Source: Thermotogaceae bacterium | Lineage (GTDB): Bacteria; Thermotogota; Thermotogae; Thermotogales; Thermotogaceae | Assembly (NCBI GenBank): GCA_021161105.1 | Contig: JAGHBG010000226.1 | Location: 1 to 18,599, forward strand | DNA length: 18,599 bases | Reading direction: 5' to 3' | Shown: piece after piece, positions 6,359 through 14,500 of the stretch | Numbering within the stretch: the first letter of the stretch is position 1 | Layout of the letters: each line of letters begins with the position of its first letter | Notes under the pieces: model-generated | The model's database searches: none | What the model was told of the DNA's origin: nothing | What the model saw: only the letters and a program-made list of their open reading frames with translations | Made by a program: the position numbers and the translations under genes

Positions 6359-9226
6359 ATGGCAAATGAACAAAGAAGAGAAGCATTATGGATAACAAAG
6401 TTAAAACTATTTGCAAGATCCTTCAAGCAGAATTGGTCTCTTTTTAAAGAGAGGAAGATAGCTATATTTGGGCTTTCAGTAATTATTTTCTTTGCGATTT
6501 TTGGTGCGATTTTTCCTCTTTATGTAAAATTAGTGAAAAATGTGTATGTTGAGAAAACGTACCAATTTGCTGAAAATATTTATGGCCTTTACAACAAAGA
6601 ACTTTTTCCAAGTTTAAATGATGCTATAAAAAGTGGTAATGGAATAAATTACAAAATAGAAAAAGTGCAGATAGAACAAAGGATAAATTCTGAGATAAAA
6701 GAACTTTTTAAGTCCCACAAAATGGCAGAAGAGAATGAATTTGCTGATATGGTAAAATCTCTTCTTTCCGAAAAGTATTTTGATTTTGATACAAGAAATA
6801 ACATTTATCTTTCCATATATGACATATTTTCAGATATGGGTAGCATAAATGAAAGTAACCTGGATGAGCTTACAAATAAAGTAACGACGTATTTCTTTAG
6901 AGATAAGATATCTCAATTTATAAATGAATTTGGTGAAGAAGAAAAAGCGTTTATAGCCTGGAACTTTTTAGATGAGAAGAAATTAAAAGAAACACTTCTT
7001 TATACAGCAAAAACTATGCCCGATTATTTCATTACAGTTGCGCAGAGCTACAACTTATCTATATCTAAGGAAGATCTTCAAAAGGATCCAGAAAAGTATG
7101 TTAATGAGATAATAAATTATTCCAAGTACAACATACTTCCAATTGCCGATTTTACTTATGACGCTATTGACATGGACAAGATAAGAAAATCTTTAAGAGA
7201 AAACGATGCTTTCTATACCGATCTTGCTCTCTTGATGAAGGATGTTATTGAGGCGTATATAGGCGATACCCTAACGCATGATGTTCTAAGCAAACAGAAG
7301 GATAAGATAATAGACATAATCGTTGAAAACATAGATATTGATTTTTTGTCAACAGCATATCTTGAGGCCAAGATAGTTAGCGAATTTTCCGGATCTTCTG
7401 AAAATCTTAAAGGTTATCTTGAAAGCATAATGAGAAAGCACATCAAAAAATCCGCAATAGACGATCTTAGTTTTGATTCAGAAAGAAAACTGCAAAGCAT
7501 GAACAACACGATGGATTACTATAAAGAGACCTTTTACAAATTTTTAGGGCTTAACGATGAATTTGAAAAGTTCAAAAAAGATTACAATTCTGGGAATATG
7601 AGTGAAGCAAAAGAAGATTTGAAAAGAATAATAAAAACCTTAAAGCAACTTTCAAGTCTTAGAAAAACAGCGGCTATTACATCCAATTGGGTTGAGAACT
7701 TGAAAGGCGGGAATGCAGGATATGGGAAGATGGGACTTGACTTTGGTTCCATAGATGCTCAGGTTTCTTCATACCTGAAGAAATCTTCCGATGCTTTCTT
7801 CGATGATCTCATGAACCTTGCAAGGGAGATAACGGACTTTTTAAACACGATGAGTGAAAAGTCAATAGAAGATGCTTATAAGGTTGCAAAAAAAGCCTAT
7901 CAAGATATGGAAAACGGGAATGAGATTAATGTTGAAGAGGTTGAAAAAGCTTTGAACATAAAAGTTGGAGAGAAAACACTACTTCAAGAGGATAACAGGC
8001 TTTATAAGCAGTTTAAAGAAAAAGGGAAAGTTCTTGAAGATCTCTCGAAGAGAATCGTGATCTACGATATCTACTATCTTGCGGACTTTTTCTCCAAAAA
8101 GCTTGAGGAAACTTTTGGCAAGTCCGATATCGTTACAAAGATGCAAAACGCGTCGAAGCACTTTTCTGACCTTATAAGCAGCAGCAAAGACTTTAATCTT
8201 GAAAGAGAGCTTAACAGCTTTAAATCGCTTGTTGCAGAGTCAAGAAAAAGCATTATGAACGTTCCTCTTGAAAAGATCTCCCTTTCTGAATACAGCATAG
8301 CTATGATCGATCTTTTGATAAAATCTCATGAGGACTTCCAAAAGGAGATAAAGGAAGTTCTCAAAGCATACATCGGTAAGAAACCTTCAGATGACCTTTA
8401 TAACAAACTCATAGATGTTGCTGTTAAATTCGATTTGAAAGAGATAGCTGAGTCTTTCTACTTCTCAAGTTTGCCCTATGATCCAGTTACTGGTAATGAT
8501 GGGCTTTACAACAATCCAGCACCACCTTCTGTTTTGCATCCGCTTGGAACAGACCCACTTGGAAGGGACATTATGGCGGAAATGATGTACTCAACCCCAA
8601 GAGAATTTGTCCTTGGTGTTACAGCAGCCTTGATAACGGTTGTTATAGGAACGCTCATTGGTGCAACAGCGGCGTATTATGGTGGTGCAATTGACACGTT
8701 CTTCATGAGACTGGCAGATATAGTTATGCTTTTCCCTTCCCTGGCACTTTTAATGGTTCTTTCGGCTTTCATAGAGCTTACACTCTTTAGGTTGGCGCTT
8801 ATAATGGGAATCATATCGGGATTTGGCTCTATAACAATAGTATTGAAGGCTCAGGCACTCACGGTTAAAGTCAGGCCATTTATAGAAGCGGCAAAGTCTG
8901 CAGGAGGGTCAAACAGATACATAATAACCAGACATATAATTCCAAATATCCTGCCGCTTTCTTTCCTTTACATGATGTTTTCCGTCACAGGAGCTATATT
9001 CTCAGAAGCAACTCTTTCATTTTTTGGGCTTGTGCAGCTTAAGATGAGTTGGGGGATAATCCTTCACACAGCTCAAAGTCAGGGATATCTAATTGGTAGC
9101 AACATAGGCACGTTCTGGTGGCTGTGGGTTCCACCAGGAGCGGCTATTACTTTAATCTGTTCTGCGTTCTACTTCCTGGGTAGGGGACTCGAAGAAATAG
9201 TAAATCCAAGGCTTAGATCGAGGTGA
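6359..9226 (+). CDS. DppC-type ABC permease with giant extracytoplasmic helical insertion
   Basis: 955 residues; DppC/OppC proteins usually have about 300. Residues 1-33 are a basic cytoplasmic tail (SFKQNWSLFKERKIAIFG, as in DppC) and TM1 spans about 34-56. The next canonical landmark, LPYDPVTGNDGLYNNPAPPSVLHPLGTDPLGRDIM, appears only at about 704-737. From there the protein is a normal DppC: TM segments, the EAA loop RPFIEAAKSAGGSNRYIITRHIIPN (about 838-862), and the ending GRGLEEIVNPRLRSR. The intervening 640 residues (about 65-700) are charged (K/E/D), rich in predicted amphipathic helices, have no Cys and no clear TM, and are continuous without a stop. By the positive-inside layout they lie outside the membrane. 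I recognise no known domain in them. The start is ATG 6359 after GGTGAGGTGAGGG; the end overlaps the possible GTG of the next gene. Confidence 0.95.
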   Translation: MANEQRREALWITKLKLFARSFKQNWSLFKERKIAIFGLSVIIFFAIFGAIFPLYVKLVKNVYVEKTYQFAENIYGLYNKELFPSLNDAIKSGNGINYKIEKVQIEQRINSEIKELFKSHKMAEENEFADMVKSLLSEKYFDFDTRNNIYLSIYDIFSDMGSINESNLDELTNKVTTYFFRDKISQFINEFGEEEKAFIAWNFLDEKKLKETLLYTAKTMPDYFITVAQSYNLSISKEDLQKDPEKYVNEIINYSKYNILPIADFTYDAIDMDKIRKSLRENDAFYTDLALLMKDVIEAYIGDTLTHDVLSKQKDKIIDIIVENIDIDFLSTAYLEAKIVSEFSGSSENLKGYLESIMRKHIKKSAIDDLSFDSERKLQSMNNTMDYYKETFYKFLGLNDEFEKFKKDYNSGNMSEAKEDLKRIIKTLKQLSSLRKTAAITSNWVENLKGGNAGYGKMGLDFGSIDAQVSSYLKKSSDAFFDDLMNLAREITDFLNTMSEKSIEDAYKVAKKAYQDMENGNEINVEEVEKALNIKVGEKTLLQEDNRLYKQFKEKGKVLEDLSKRIVIYDIYYLADFFSKKLEETFGKSDIVTKMQNASKHFSDLISSSKDFNLERELNSFKSLVAESRKSIMNVPLEKISLSEYSIAMIDLLIKSHEDFQKEIKEVLKAYIGKKPSDDLYNKLIDVAVKFDLKEIAESFYFSSLPYDPVTGNDGLYNNPAPPSVLHPLGTDPLGRDIMAEMMYSTPREFVLGVTAALITVVIGTLIGATAAYYGGAIDTFFMRLADIVMLFPSLALLMVLSAFIELTLFRLALIMGIISGFGSITIVLKAQALTVKVRPFIEAAKSAGGSNRYIITRHIIPNILPLSFLYMMFSVTGAIFSEATLSFFGLVQLKMSWGIILHTAQSQGYLIGSNIGTFWWLWVPPGAAITLICSAFYFLGRGLEEIVNPRLRSR

Positions 9227-9231
9227 TAAGA

Positions 9232-10245
9232 ATGGAAAAGAGAGTAGTTCTGAAAGTAGAAGATTTGAAAATGCATTATAAAACAAAAAAAGGTTATGTA
9301 AAAGCCGTTGATGGAATATCCTTTGAGCTTAATGAAGGTGAATCCCTTGGAATAGTTGGTGAATCTGGTTGTGGAAAGACTTCGGTTTCCATGACTATAC
9401 TGAGGCTTCTCCCAGAGAATGCAGAATTTAAGGGTGGCCATATATATTTTAATGATGGGAAAGGACCAATAGATCTTGTGAGTTTACCAGAAGATGAGAT
9501 GAGAAAGTACCGCTGGAAAGGAATATCTATGATATTTCAGGCGGCTATGAATTCTCTTAATCCAGTTTACAAGGTAGGAGATCAGATAATAGAAGCCATC
9601 CAGAATCATTATCCAGATTTATCCATTGATGAAGCAAAGAAAAAGGTTGCAGAACTTTTTGAGCTTGTCGGTCTTGATCCAAAGAGAATGGAGCAATACC
9701 CACATCAGTATTCTGGTGGAATGAAACAGAGAGCAATAATAGCTATGGCGCTTTCCTGTGATCCCAAAGTAATAATAGCAGATGAACCGACAACAGCACT
9801 TGATGTCATTGTTCAGGATAGAATTCTTAAGGAAATGAAAAAGATACAGCAAAAGCTCAATATGTCTATGATATACATTTCTCATGATATTGCTGTTATA
9901 GCAGAGGTTTCTGATAAGATAGCGGTTATGTATGCCGGAAAGTTTGTAGAATTTGCAGATTCAGTAACTATATTTAAAAGGCCGTCACATCCATATACAT
10001 ATGGTTTAATGCACGCTTTTCCCAGTGTTGTGGGTCCAAAAACAGAACTTACAACGATTCCTGGAGAACCTCCTAATCTTTTAGATCCTCCAAAGGGTTG
10101 TAGATTTGCTCCGAGATGTCCTCTTGCTACAGAAGAATGTTGGGAAAAAGAGCCAGAGTACAGGGAAATAGAGCCAGGCCACTGGATTGCGTGCCATCAC
10201 CCATTAAAAGTCGGAGAGGTGGTGAAATTCGATGAGCAAAAGTGA
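9232..10245 (+). CDS. dppD: DppD-type ABC transporter ATPase
   Basis: 337-340 residues. A cytoplasmic ATPase subunit powering the importer by pairing with the DppF-like subunit. Walker A GESGCGKTS (about 40-50), Q-loop MIFQAAMNSLNP, signature YSGGMKQRA, Walker B VIIADEPTTALD and H-loop ISHD are all intact. The C-terminal oligopeptide/dipeptide extension has four Cys (GCRFAPRCPLATEECW...HWIACHHP), the motif reported in some Opp/Dpp ATPases to hold an iron-sulfur cluster. I start at ATG 9232 because GAGGTGAT at 9220-9227 is properly placed for it. A GTG at 9223, overlapping the previous stop as GTGA, is the alternative but lacks its own ribosome-binding site. It overlaps the next gene by 14 nt. 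Confidence 0.95.
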   Translation: MEKRVVLKVEDLKMHYKTKKGYVKAVDGISFELNEGESLGIVGESGCGKTSVSMTILRLLPENAEFKGGHIYFNDGKGPIDLVSLPEDEMRKYRWKGISMIFQAAMNSLNPVYKVGDQIIEAIQNHYPDLSIDEAKKKVAELFELVGLDPKRMEQYPHQYSGGMKQRAIIAMALSCDPKVIIADEPTTALDVIVQDRILKEMKKIQQKLNMSMIYISHDIAVIAEVSDKIAVMYAGKFVEFADSVTIFKRPSHPYTYGLMHAFPSVVGPKTELTTIPGEPPNLLDPPKGCRFAPRCPLATEECWEKEPEYREIEPGHWIACHHPLKVGEVVKFDEQK

Positions 10246-11398
10246 TCTTATATTGAAAATAGAAAACTTAAGAAAACTATTTCCAGCTGAAAGAAGAGTA
10301 TTTGGGAAAGTTAACCTTTTTGTCCATGCTGTTGATGGAGTAAGTTACGAGATAAAAAGAGGAGAATCGTTGGCTCTTGTTGGAGAATCCGGGTGCGGAA
10401 AAACAACAACTGGTAAGATATTAGTGGGGCTTTATGAGCCAACGAGTGGTAGAGTACTGATAGAAGGCGAGGATGTCACACCTTATCTCATACAAAATAA
10501 AAAGAGAGTTATTGAGTATTTGAAAGATATGTATCTTAATAAATTTAAAAAAGGTGAAATTCCGAGCTCGGAAGTTGATAAGAATATGTATGAACTTTAC
10601 AAAAAGCTTGGAGAAAATGAGTCTGCCTTCATAAATCATTTCATGAAAGATAGAGGAAAAAAGATGATAGACCTTAGGAAAAAGGTTCAGATGATATTTC
10701 AGGACCCTTATGAATCACTGAATCCAAGAATGACAATTTATGACATAGTTGCAGAGCCCCTTAATATTCACAATATTGGAACTATAAAAGAAAGAGAAGA
10801 TAGAGTAGCTGATCTTTTAGCTGATGTCGGGCTTACGCCTCCAGATTCGTTCCTTTTCAGGTTTCCACATGAACTTTCTGGTGGGCAAAGGCAGAGGGTA
10901 GCAATAGCAAGGGCTCTTATTTTGAATCCAACTTTTGTTGTTGCCGATGAACCTACATCGATGCTTGATGTTTCAATAAGGACAGGAATTATGAAGCTCA
11001 TGATGAAACTTGCCGATGAGTACGATATGAGTTATCTTTACATTACTCATGACCTGGCCGTTGCAAGATACATGGCAAATAAGATAGCGGTTATGTACCT
11101 TGGAAAAATAGTTGAAATGGGAGACATAGAAGAGGTTCTCCACAATCCGCTCCACCCATACACAAAAGCGCTCCTTACTGCTGTTCCGGTACCAGATCCA
11201 GAGCACAAAAGAGGAGAGCCTGATATAAAGGGTTCTGTTGCAAAGCCAATAAATCCACCGCCAAGATGTAGATTTTACGATAGGTGTCCTCTTGCAACTA
11301 AGGAATGTGAAAAGCTTCCGCATCCTGAACTTAAAGAAGTTGCACCGAATCATTGGGTAGCCTGTTATGTGGTTGCAGGTGATGTGAAAGCAAAGTAA
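10232..11398 (+). CDS. dppF: DppF/OppF-type ABC transporter ATPase with insertion before Q-loop
   Basis: 388 residues against about 320-335 usual. Walker A GESGCGKTTTGK, Q-loop QMIFQDPYESLNPRM, signature LSGGQRQRVAIARAL, Walker B FVVADEPTSMLDVS, H-loop ITHD and the C-terminal four-Cys extension (PPRCRFYDRCPLATKECE...HWVACY) are intact, so it should be a working ATPase. An extra block of about 55 mostly helical, Lys/Glu-rich residues (about 85-140) sits between the GEDVTP strand and the RKKVQMIFQDP Q-loop, where relatives have only a short ELR-type helix. It starts at ATG 10232 inside the end of the DppD gene, with GGAGAGGTGGTG upstream, which is a sign of translational coupling. Last gene of the importer, followed by a terminator. 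Confidence 0.95.
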   Translation: MSKSDLILKIENLRKLFPAERRVFGKVNLFVHAVDGVSYEIKRGESLALVGESGCGKTTTGKILVGLYEPTSGRVLIEGEDVTPYLIQNKKRVIEYLKDMYLNKFKKGEIPSSEVDKNMYELYKKLGENESAFINHFMKDRGKKMIDLRKKVQMIFQDPYESLNPRMTIYDIVAEPLNIHNIGTIKEREDRVADLLADVGLTPPDSFLFRFPHELSGGQRQRVAIARALILNPTFVVADEPTSMLDVSIRTGIMKLMMKLADEYDMSYLYITHDLAVARYMANKIAVMYLGKIVEMGDIEEVLHNPLHPYTKALLTAVPVPDPEHKRGEPDIKGSVAKPINPPPRCRFYDRCPLATKECEKLPHPELKEVAPNHWVACYVVAGDVKAK

Positions 11399-11410
11399 AA
11401 TTAATAGATG

Positions 11411-11440
11411 CGCACCCAAAATGGGTGCGTTTATTTTTAT
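11411..11440 (+). terminator. Intrinsic terminator after the ABC importer
   Basis: CGCACCCA (11411-11418) pairs perfectly with TGGGTGCG (11422-11429) around an AAA loop, followed by TTTATTTTTAT. It sits 12 nt after the DppF-like stop codon. Confidence 0.92.
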
Positions 11441-11483
11441 ATTTCCAATTTTTTTAATATTTTTAAGGGAGGAAAGAAAATAT

Positions 11484-12833
11484 ATGCCAAAGGTTAGAGC
11501 AAAGGTTGATGTATTCTCCACTCCAATTCCTAAGGCCCTTTTAAAACTTGCTTGGCCTATAATAATTACCAATTTAACTCAAACTCTTTATAATGTTGTT
11601 GATGCTTTCTGGCTTGGGAAATTAGGAAAAGTCAAGTTCGGTGCACCAACTGTTTCCTTTCCCATAATTTTTACCTTTATGTCTCTTGCAAATGGACTTT
11701 CATCAGCTGGTCAGGCTCTTGTAGCTCAGTATGTTGGAGCTGGACAGAAAAGAGTGGCTGAAAAAAGTGCAATGCAGGTTATCGTGGTAGGCACTTTTCT
11801 TTCCATTTTACTTGGAATATTTGGATTTTATACAGCGGGTGCAATGCTGAATCTTCTTGGAATAGGTGAACCAATAGCTCCCTATGCAGAGAGCTATCTT
11901 AAGATCATATTCTTAGGTTTGCCTTTAACATTTTTGATGATTATTACTCAGGCAATAGCTCGTGGTTGGGGGGATACCGTATTTGCTATGCATGTTTCGA
12001 TGTTTTCAATGTTTGTGAACATAATTTTGGATCCCTTTATGATATTTGGTATAGGTTTTCCAAGGTTGGAAGTTAACGGTGCAGCCCTTGCAACAGTAAT
12101 AGCTCGCTTGCTGGCTGTTGTTTACTCTTTATATGTTTTATTCAAAGGTAGCATTGGTTTTAAAATTCATGTTTCTGATATAAAGCCTGATATGCTTTTT
12201 GTGAAGAAAATACTGAGCATAGGAATCCCGGGAGCTGTTGGGCAGGCAATAACATCCAGTGGTTTTGCTGTTATTATGGGGATTATATCAAGATTTGGTC
12301 CGGCAGTTGTCAGTGCCTATGGTGTTGGGCAGAGAATTACTTCGATGCTTACAACAATTGGTTTTGCTATATCAAATGGCGTTACCACGATGGTTGGTCA
12401 GTTTCTTGGTGCAGGCGAGGAGAAAAAAGTTGATGAAGCTGTAAGATGGGGTTTTATAGAAGTTTTTGCAATAGTTGGAACTCTGGCTGTGTTTCTCTTT
12501 CTTTTTGCTGACAAAGTTACGCAGTTTTTCATCAATGATCCGGAGGTTATAGAGCTTGGCAAGATATTTTTCCATTTGATTGCATTCTCAGTGCCGTTGT
12601 TTGCAATGGTTACCATAGTTGTGGGAGCGTTCACTGGTGCTGGGAAAACCCTGTATGTTGCCATAATAAATGTAACGCGACTTTGGGGTATAAGAGTTCC
12701 ACTTGTTACATTTTTTGCTAATCTTTATGGCTTTAAAGGAGTTTTTTACGCTATGGCTATAAGTAATGGACTTGCGCTTCTGCTGGGATATACGATGTTG
12801 AAGTTAATTAGATGGAAAAAGAAAGTAATTTAA
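11484..12833 (+). CDS. MATE family multidrug/cation efflux transporter
   Basis: 449 residues with about 12 hydrophobic segments in two similar halves, the standard MATE size and layout (NorM/DinF superfamily). Such pumps export cationic drugs or metabolites in exchange for Na+ or H+. Landmarks are PIPKALLKLAWPIIITNLTQTLYNVVDAFWLGKLG at the N-terminus, GLSSAGQALVAQYVGAGQ in the first half, and the matching GISRFGPAVVSAYGVGQRI and GVTTMVGQFLGAGEEKKVDEA in the second half. I start at ATG 11484, with GGGAGG at 11467-11472 upstream (11 nt spacing). An in-frame ATG at 11421 lies inside the upstream terminator stem and is implausible. It lies 44 nt past that terminator, so it probably has its own promoter, possibly around the AT-rich 11431-11465. 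The stop overlaps that of the convergent gene. Confidence 0.93.
   Translation: MPKVRAKVDVFSTPIPKALLKLAWPIIITNLTQTLYNVVDAFWLGKLGKVKFGAPTVSFPIIFTFMSLANGLSSAGQALVAQYVGAGQKRVAEKSAMQVIVVGTFLSILLGIFGFYTAGAMLNLLGIGEPIAPYAESYLKIIFLGLPLTFLMIITQAIARGWGDTVFAMHVSMFSMFVNIILDPFMIFGIGFPRLEVNGAALATVIARLLAVVYSLYVLFKGSIGFKIHVSDIKPDMLFVKKILSIGIPGAVGQAITSSGFAVIMGIISRFGPAVVSAYGVGQRITSMLTTIGFAISNGVTTMVGQFLGAGEEKKVDEAVRWGFIEVFAIVGTLAVFLFLFADKVTQFFINDPEVIELGKIFFHLIAFSVPLFAMVTIVVGAFTGAGKTLYVAIINVTRLWGIRVPLVTFFANLYGFKGVFYAMAISNGLALLLGYTMLKLIRWKKKVI
12830..12833. other. Shared TTAA stop of two convergent genes
   Basis: The palindromic TTAA holds both stop codons: TAA on plus at 12831-12833 (MATE) and TAA on minus at 12832-12830 (IT transporter). 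The genes therefore overlap tail to tail with no room for a terminator. Confidence 0.95.
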
Positions 12834-14101
12834 TACCTGATCAGAACGTATATTATTGATATTAATGTTGAAATTGCCACAACTGTCATGCCTAATTTCA
12901 GGAATTTGTAGAATGTGATCTTTTTTCCATATTGTGCCAGTATCTGAAGGGATATGACATTTGCCGAAGCACCTACAGTTGTTCCATTCCCTCCAAGACA
13001 GGCGCCAAGTGCCAATGACCACCAAAAAGGCTCAAGATTGGCATAGGTATGAGGGTCTATTTTTTGAAGAGATTCTATAACGGGAATCATAGTTGCAGTG
13101 TAAGGAATATTGTCTACAAAGGCAGAAATAATCGCAGAGAGTGATATGAGAAGTGCTTTTAGTTTTTGCACACTTCCTGAAGATAAATTGATCATGAATA
13201 TTGCTATTTTTTCAAGAACTCCGGTTTCTTCAAGAGCTCCTGTTATTATGAAGAGTGCAACAAAGAAAAATATAGTTCCCCAATCCACTCCTTTAAGAAA
13301 TTCTTCCACTTTTTCCTTTTCTATTATCAGTACTGATGAGAATCCCATCATCAAAGCTATAGAAGAGCTCGGTATATCAAGTTTATGTTGAAATAAGAAT
13401 AACGTTATGGTTATTCCGAGTAAGACTCCACCTAATATGATTTTTTTTCTATCAAAGCTTTTGTATATGTCCTCTCTTAAAGTGTTTTCAGCTTTTTTGT
13501 TGAATTCTTTTCTGTATACAAGCAAGAGGAAAAAATCAACCACGAAGAAAATTATGATTGAAACAGGAGCTAAGTTCTTTATGAAATCGATAAAAGTCAA
13601 ATGGGCAGCAGTACCTATCAATATATTTGGAGGGTCTCCTATAAGTGTTGCTGTTCCACCAATGTTCGAGGCAAAGATCTCGCCAATCACAAAGGGAACA
13701 GGATCAAAGTCAGCAGCGTCTGCAACAGCCAGAGTCATAGGAACGAATATAAGGACAGTTGTTACATTATCAATGAATGCTGATATTACGGCTACGAGGA
13801 GTGTGAAGGTTATGAAAAGCATTTTCAGGTTACCTTTTGATACACGCAATCCCTGAATTCCAACATACTGGAAAAACCCGGTAGTTTTCATGGCTTCAAC
13901 GAATAGCATCATACCAATAAGAAGAAATATCGTGTTGAAATCCACATATTTTATATAAACCTCATGTGGATTTTCAAAGACTTGCAAAAACATAAGGGCT
14001 GTAGCTCCTATCATCGCTGCAATAGTTCTGTGAATTTGCTCTGTAACGATGAAGATGTAAACAATAAAAAAGATAGCAACAGCTGATACGATTTCGAACA
14101 C
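12830..14101 (-). CDS. ArsB/NhaD-type (IT superfamily) ion transporter
   Basis: 423 residues with about 11-12 hydrophobic segments. It belongs to the ion transporter superfamily that includes ArsB, NhaD and the P-protein. Duplicated re-entrant-loop motifs are clear: AFIDNVTTVLIFVPM with SNIGGTATLIGDPPNILIG in the first half, and AFVDNIPYTATMIPVIE with LGGNGTTVGASANVI in the second. Members carry arsenite, Na+/H+, or organic or inorganic anions; the substrate is not readable here and no ars genes are nearby. The start is GTG 14101, with GGGTGAT just upstream. It converges with the MATE gene. A candidate promoter lies at 14138-14166. No terminator is visible between the two convergent genes. 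Confidence 0.9.
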   Translation of the reverse strand: MFEIVSAVAIFFIVYIFIVTEQIHRTIAAMIGATALMFLQVFENPHEVYIKYVDFNTIFLLIGMMLFVEAMKTTGFFQYVGIQGLRVSKGNLKMLFITFTLLVAVISAFIDNVTTVLIFVPMTLAVADAADFDPVPFVIGEIFASNIGGTATLIGDPPNILIGTAAHLTFIDFIKNLAPVSIIIFFVVDFFLLLVYRKEFNKKAENTLREDIYKSFDRKKIILGGVLLGITITLFLFQHKLDIPSSSIALMMGFSSVLIIEKEKVEEFLKGVDWGTIFFFVALFIITGALEETGVLEKIAIFMINLSSGSVQKLKALLISLSAIISAFVDNIPYTATMIPVIESLQKIDPHTYANLEPFWWSLALGACLGGNGTTVGASANVISLQILAQYGKKITFYKFLKLGMTVVAISTLISIIYVLIRY

Positions 14102-14137
14102 AATATCACCCGCTAATAATAAATAAAACCATTTGCG

Positions 14138-14166
14138 ATTTTACAACAAAATCCTTTGTTAGTAAA
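14138..14166 (-). promoter_or_regulatory. Candidate promoter for the IT-superfamily transporter
   Basis: Minus strand TTTACT (14166-14161) and TAAAAT (14143-14138) with a 17 bp spacer, about 37 nt ahead of the GTG at 14101. The -35 matches TTGACA at four of six positions. Confidence 0.45.
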
Positions 14167-14230
14167 AATGTAATCTGATTGAACCTATAATAGAGATAAT
14201 TGATGGACAAAAGGTGGAATTGGTCTTAGT

Positions 14231-14241
14231 TGTGGTATAAT
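14231..14241 (+). promoter_or_regulatory. Extended -10 promoter of the btu operon
   Basis: TG-G-TATAAT gives a perfect -10 at 14236-14241 with an extended -10 TG. There is no good -35 at 17 bp (GTGGAA). Transcription would start near 14248, about 20 nt ahead of the riboswitch. Another TATAAT at 14186-14191 lacks supporting elements. Confidence 0.6.
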
Positions 14242-14267
14242 TCTATGGACAATTCTATATCCTCCCG

Positions 14268-14434
14268 CATCATGCGGTTCCCTAAGGGGATTAAAGGGGA
14301 AGCCGGTGAAAATCCGGCGCGGGACCGCCACCGTGACCGGGGACGAAACCCACATAAATGCCACTGGGATGTTGAAATCCTGGGAAGGCGTGGGGAGTAG
14401 GATGATCCGGGAGCCGGGAAACCCGCCCATGATG
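14268..14434 (+). ncRNA. Cobalamin riboswitch aptamer
   Basis: A cobalamin-sensing leader RNA. The outer helix P1 is CATCATG (14268-14274) pairing with CATGATG (14428-14434). Between them lie the hallmark conserved blocks: GGGAAGCCGGTGAAAATCC, then GCGGGACCGCCACCGTGA, then GCCACTGGGATG...TGGGAAGGCG, and the B12 box GAGCCGGGAAACCCGCC at 14411-14427. The local GC content is far above that of the surroundings, as expected for a structured RNA. It lies directly upstream of btuFCD, so excess cobalamin should switch that importer off. I cannot tell AdoCbl from other cobalamin ligands by eye. Confidence 0.96.
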
Positions 14435-14443
14435 TAAGGAGGA

Positions 14444-14482
14444 CCACCTTCCTCGGTTTCAGGAGGGTGGGGAAAATTTTTT
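14444..14482 (+). terminator. Riboswitch expression platform: conditional terminator hairpin
   Basis: CCACCTTCCT (14444-14453) pairs with AGGAGGGTGG (14461-14470), with one T-G pair and a seven-base loop. GGAAAA and then six T (14477-14482) follow. This looks like a Rho-independent terminator formed when cobalamin is bound. The A-rich gap before the T run is not ideal, so control of translation is also conceivable. The btuF Shine-Dalgarno (GAGGGAGGGG, 14486-14495) lies just beyond. The antiterminator partner is not certain; AAGGAGG at 14436-14442 can pair with part of the left arm. Confidence 0.65.
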
Positions 14483-14500
14483 AAAGAGGGAGGGGTTATT

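Noticed and set aside
6551..8459. The DppC insertion as a misassembly or inserted mobile element
   Set aside because: The frame is continuous across both junctions, base and codon use match the flanks, and I see no terminal repeats, target duplication or transposase motifs. Only read data could fully exclude an assembly error.
11421..11483. ATG 11421 as the MATE start
   Set aside because: It lies in the loop/right arm of the upstream terminator, adds a hydrophobic stretch not typical of MATE proteins and has no ribosome-binding site; ATG 11484 does.
10973..11572. A 199-codon minus-strand open frame across the end of the DppF-like gene and the MATE start
   Set aside because: It reads through the intrinsic terminator hairpin and is antisense to conserved coding sequence on both sides.
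13407..13856. A 149-codon plus-strand open frame inside the IT-superfamily transporter
   Set aside because: Antisense to motif-bearing coding sequence (DNVTT, GGTATLIGDPPN); no independent support.
14185..14447. Two minus-strand open frames over the riboswitch
   Set aside because: Their residues are only the complement of conserved riboswitch RNA blocks, and the plus strand explains the sequence fully.
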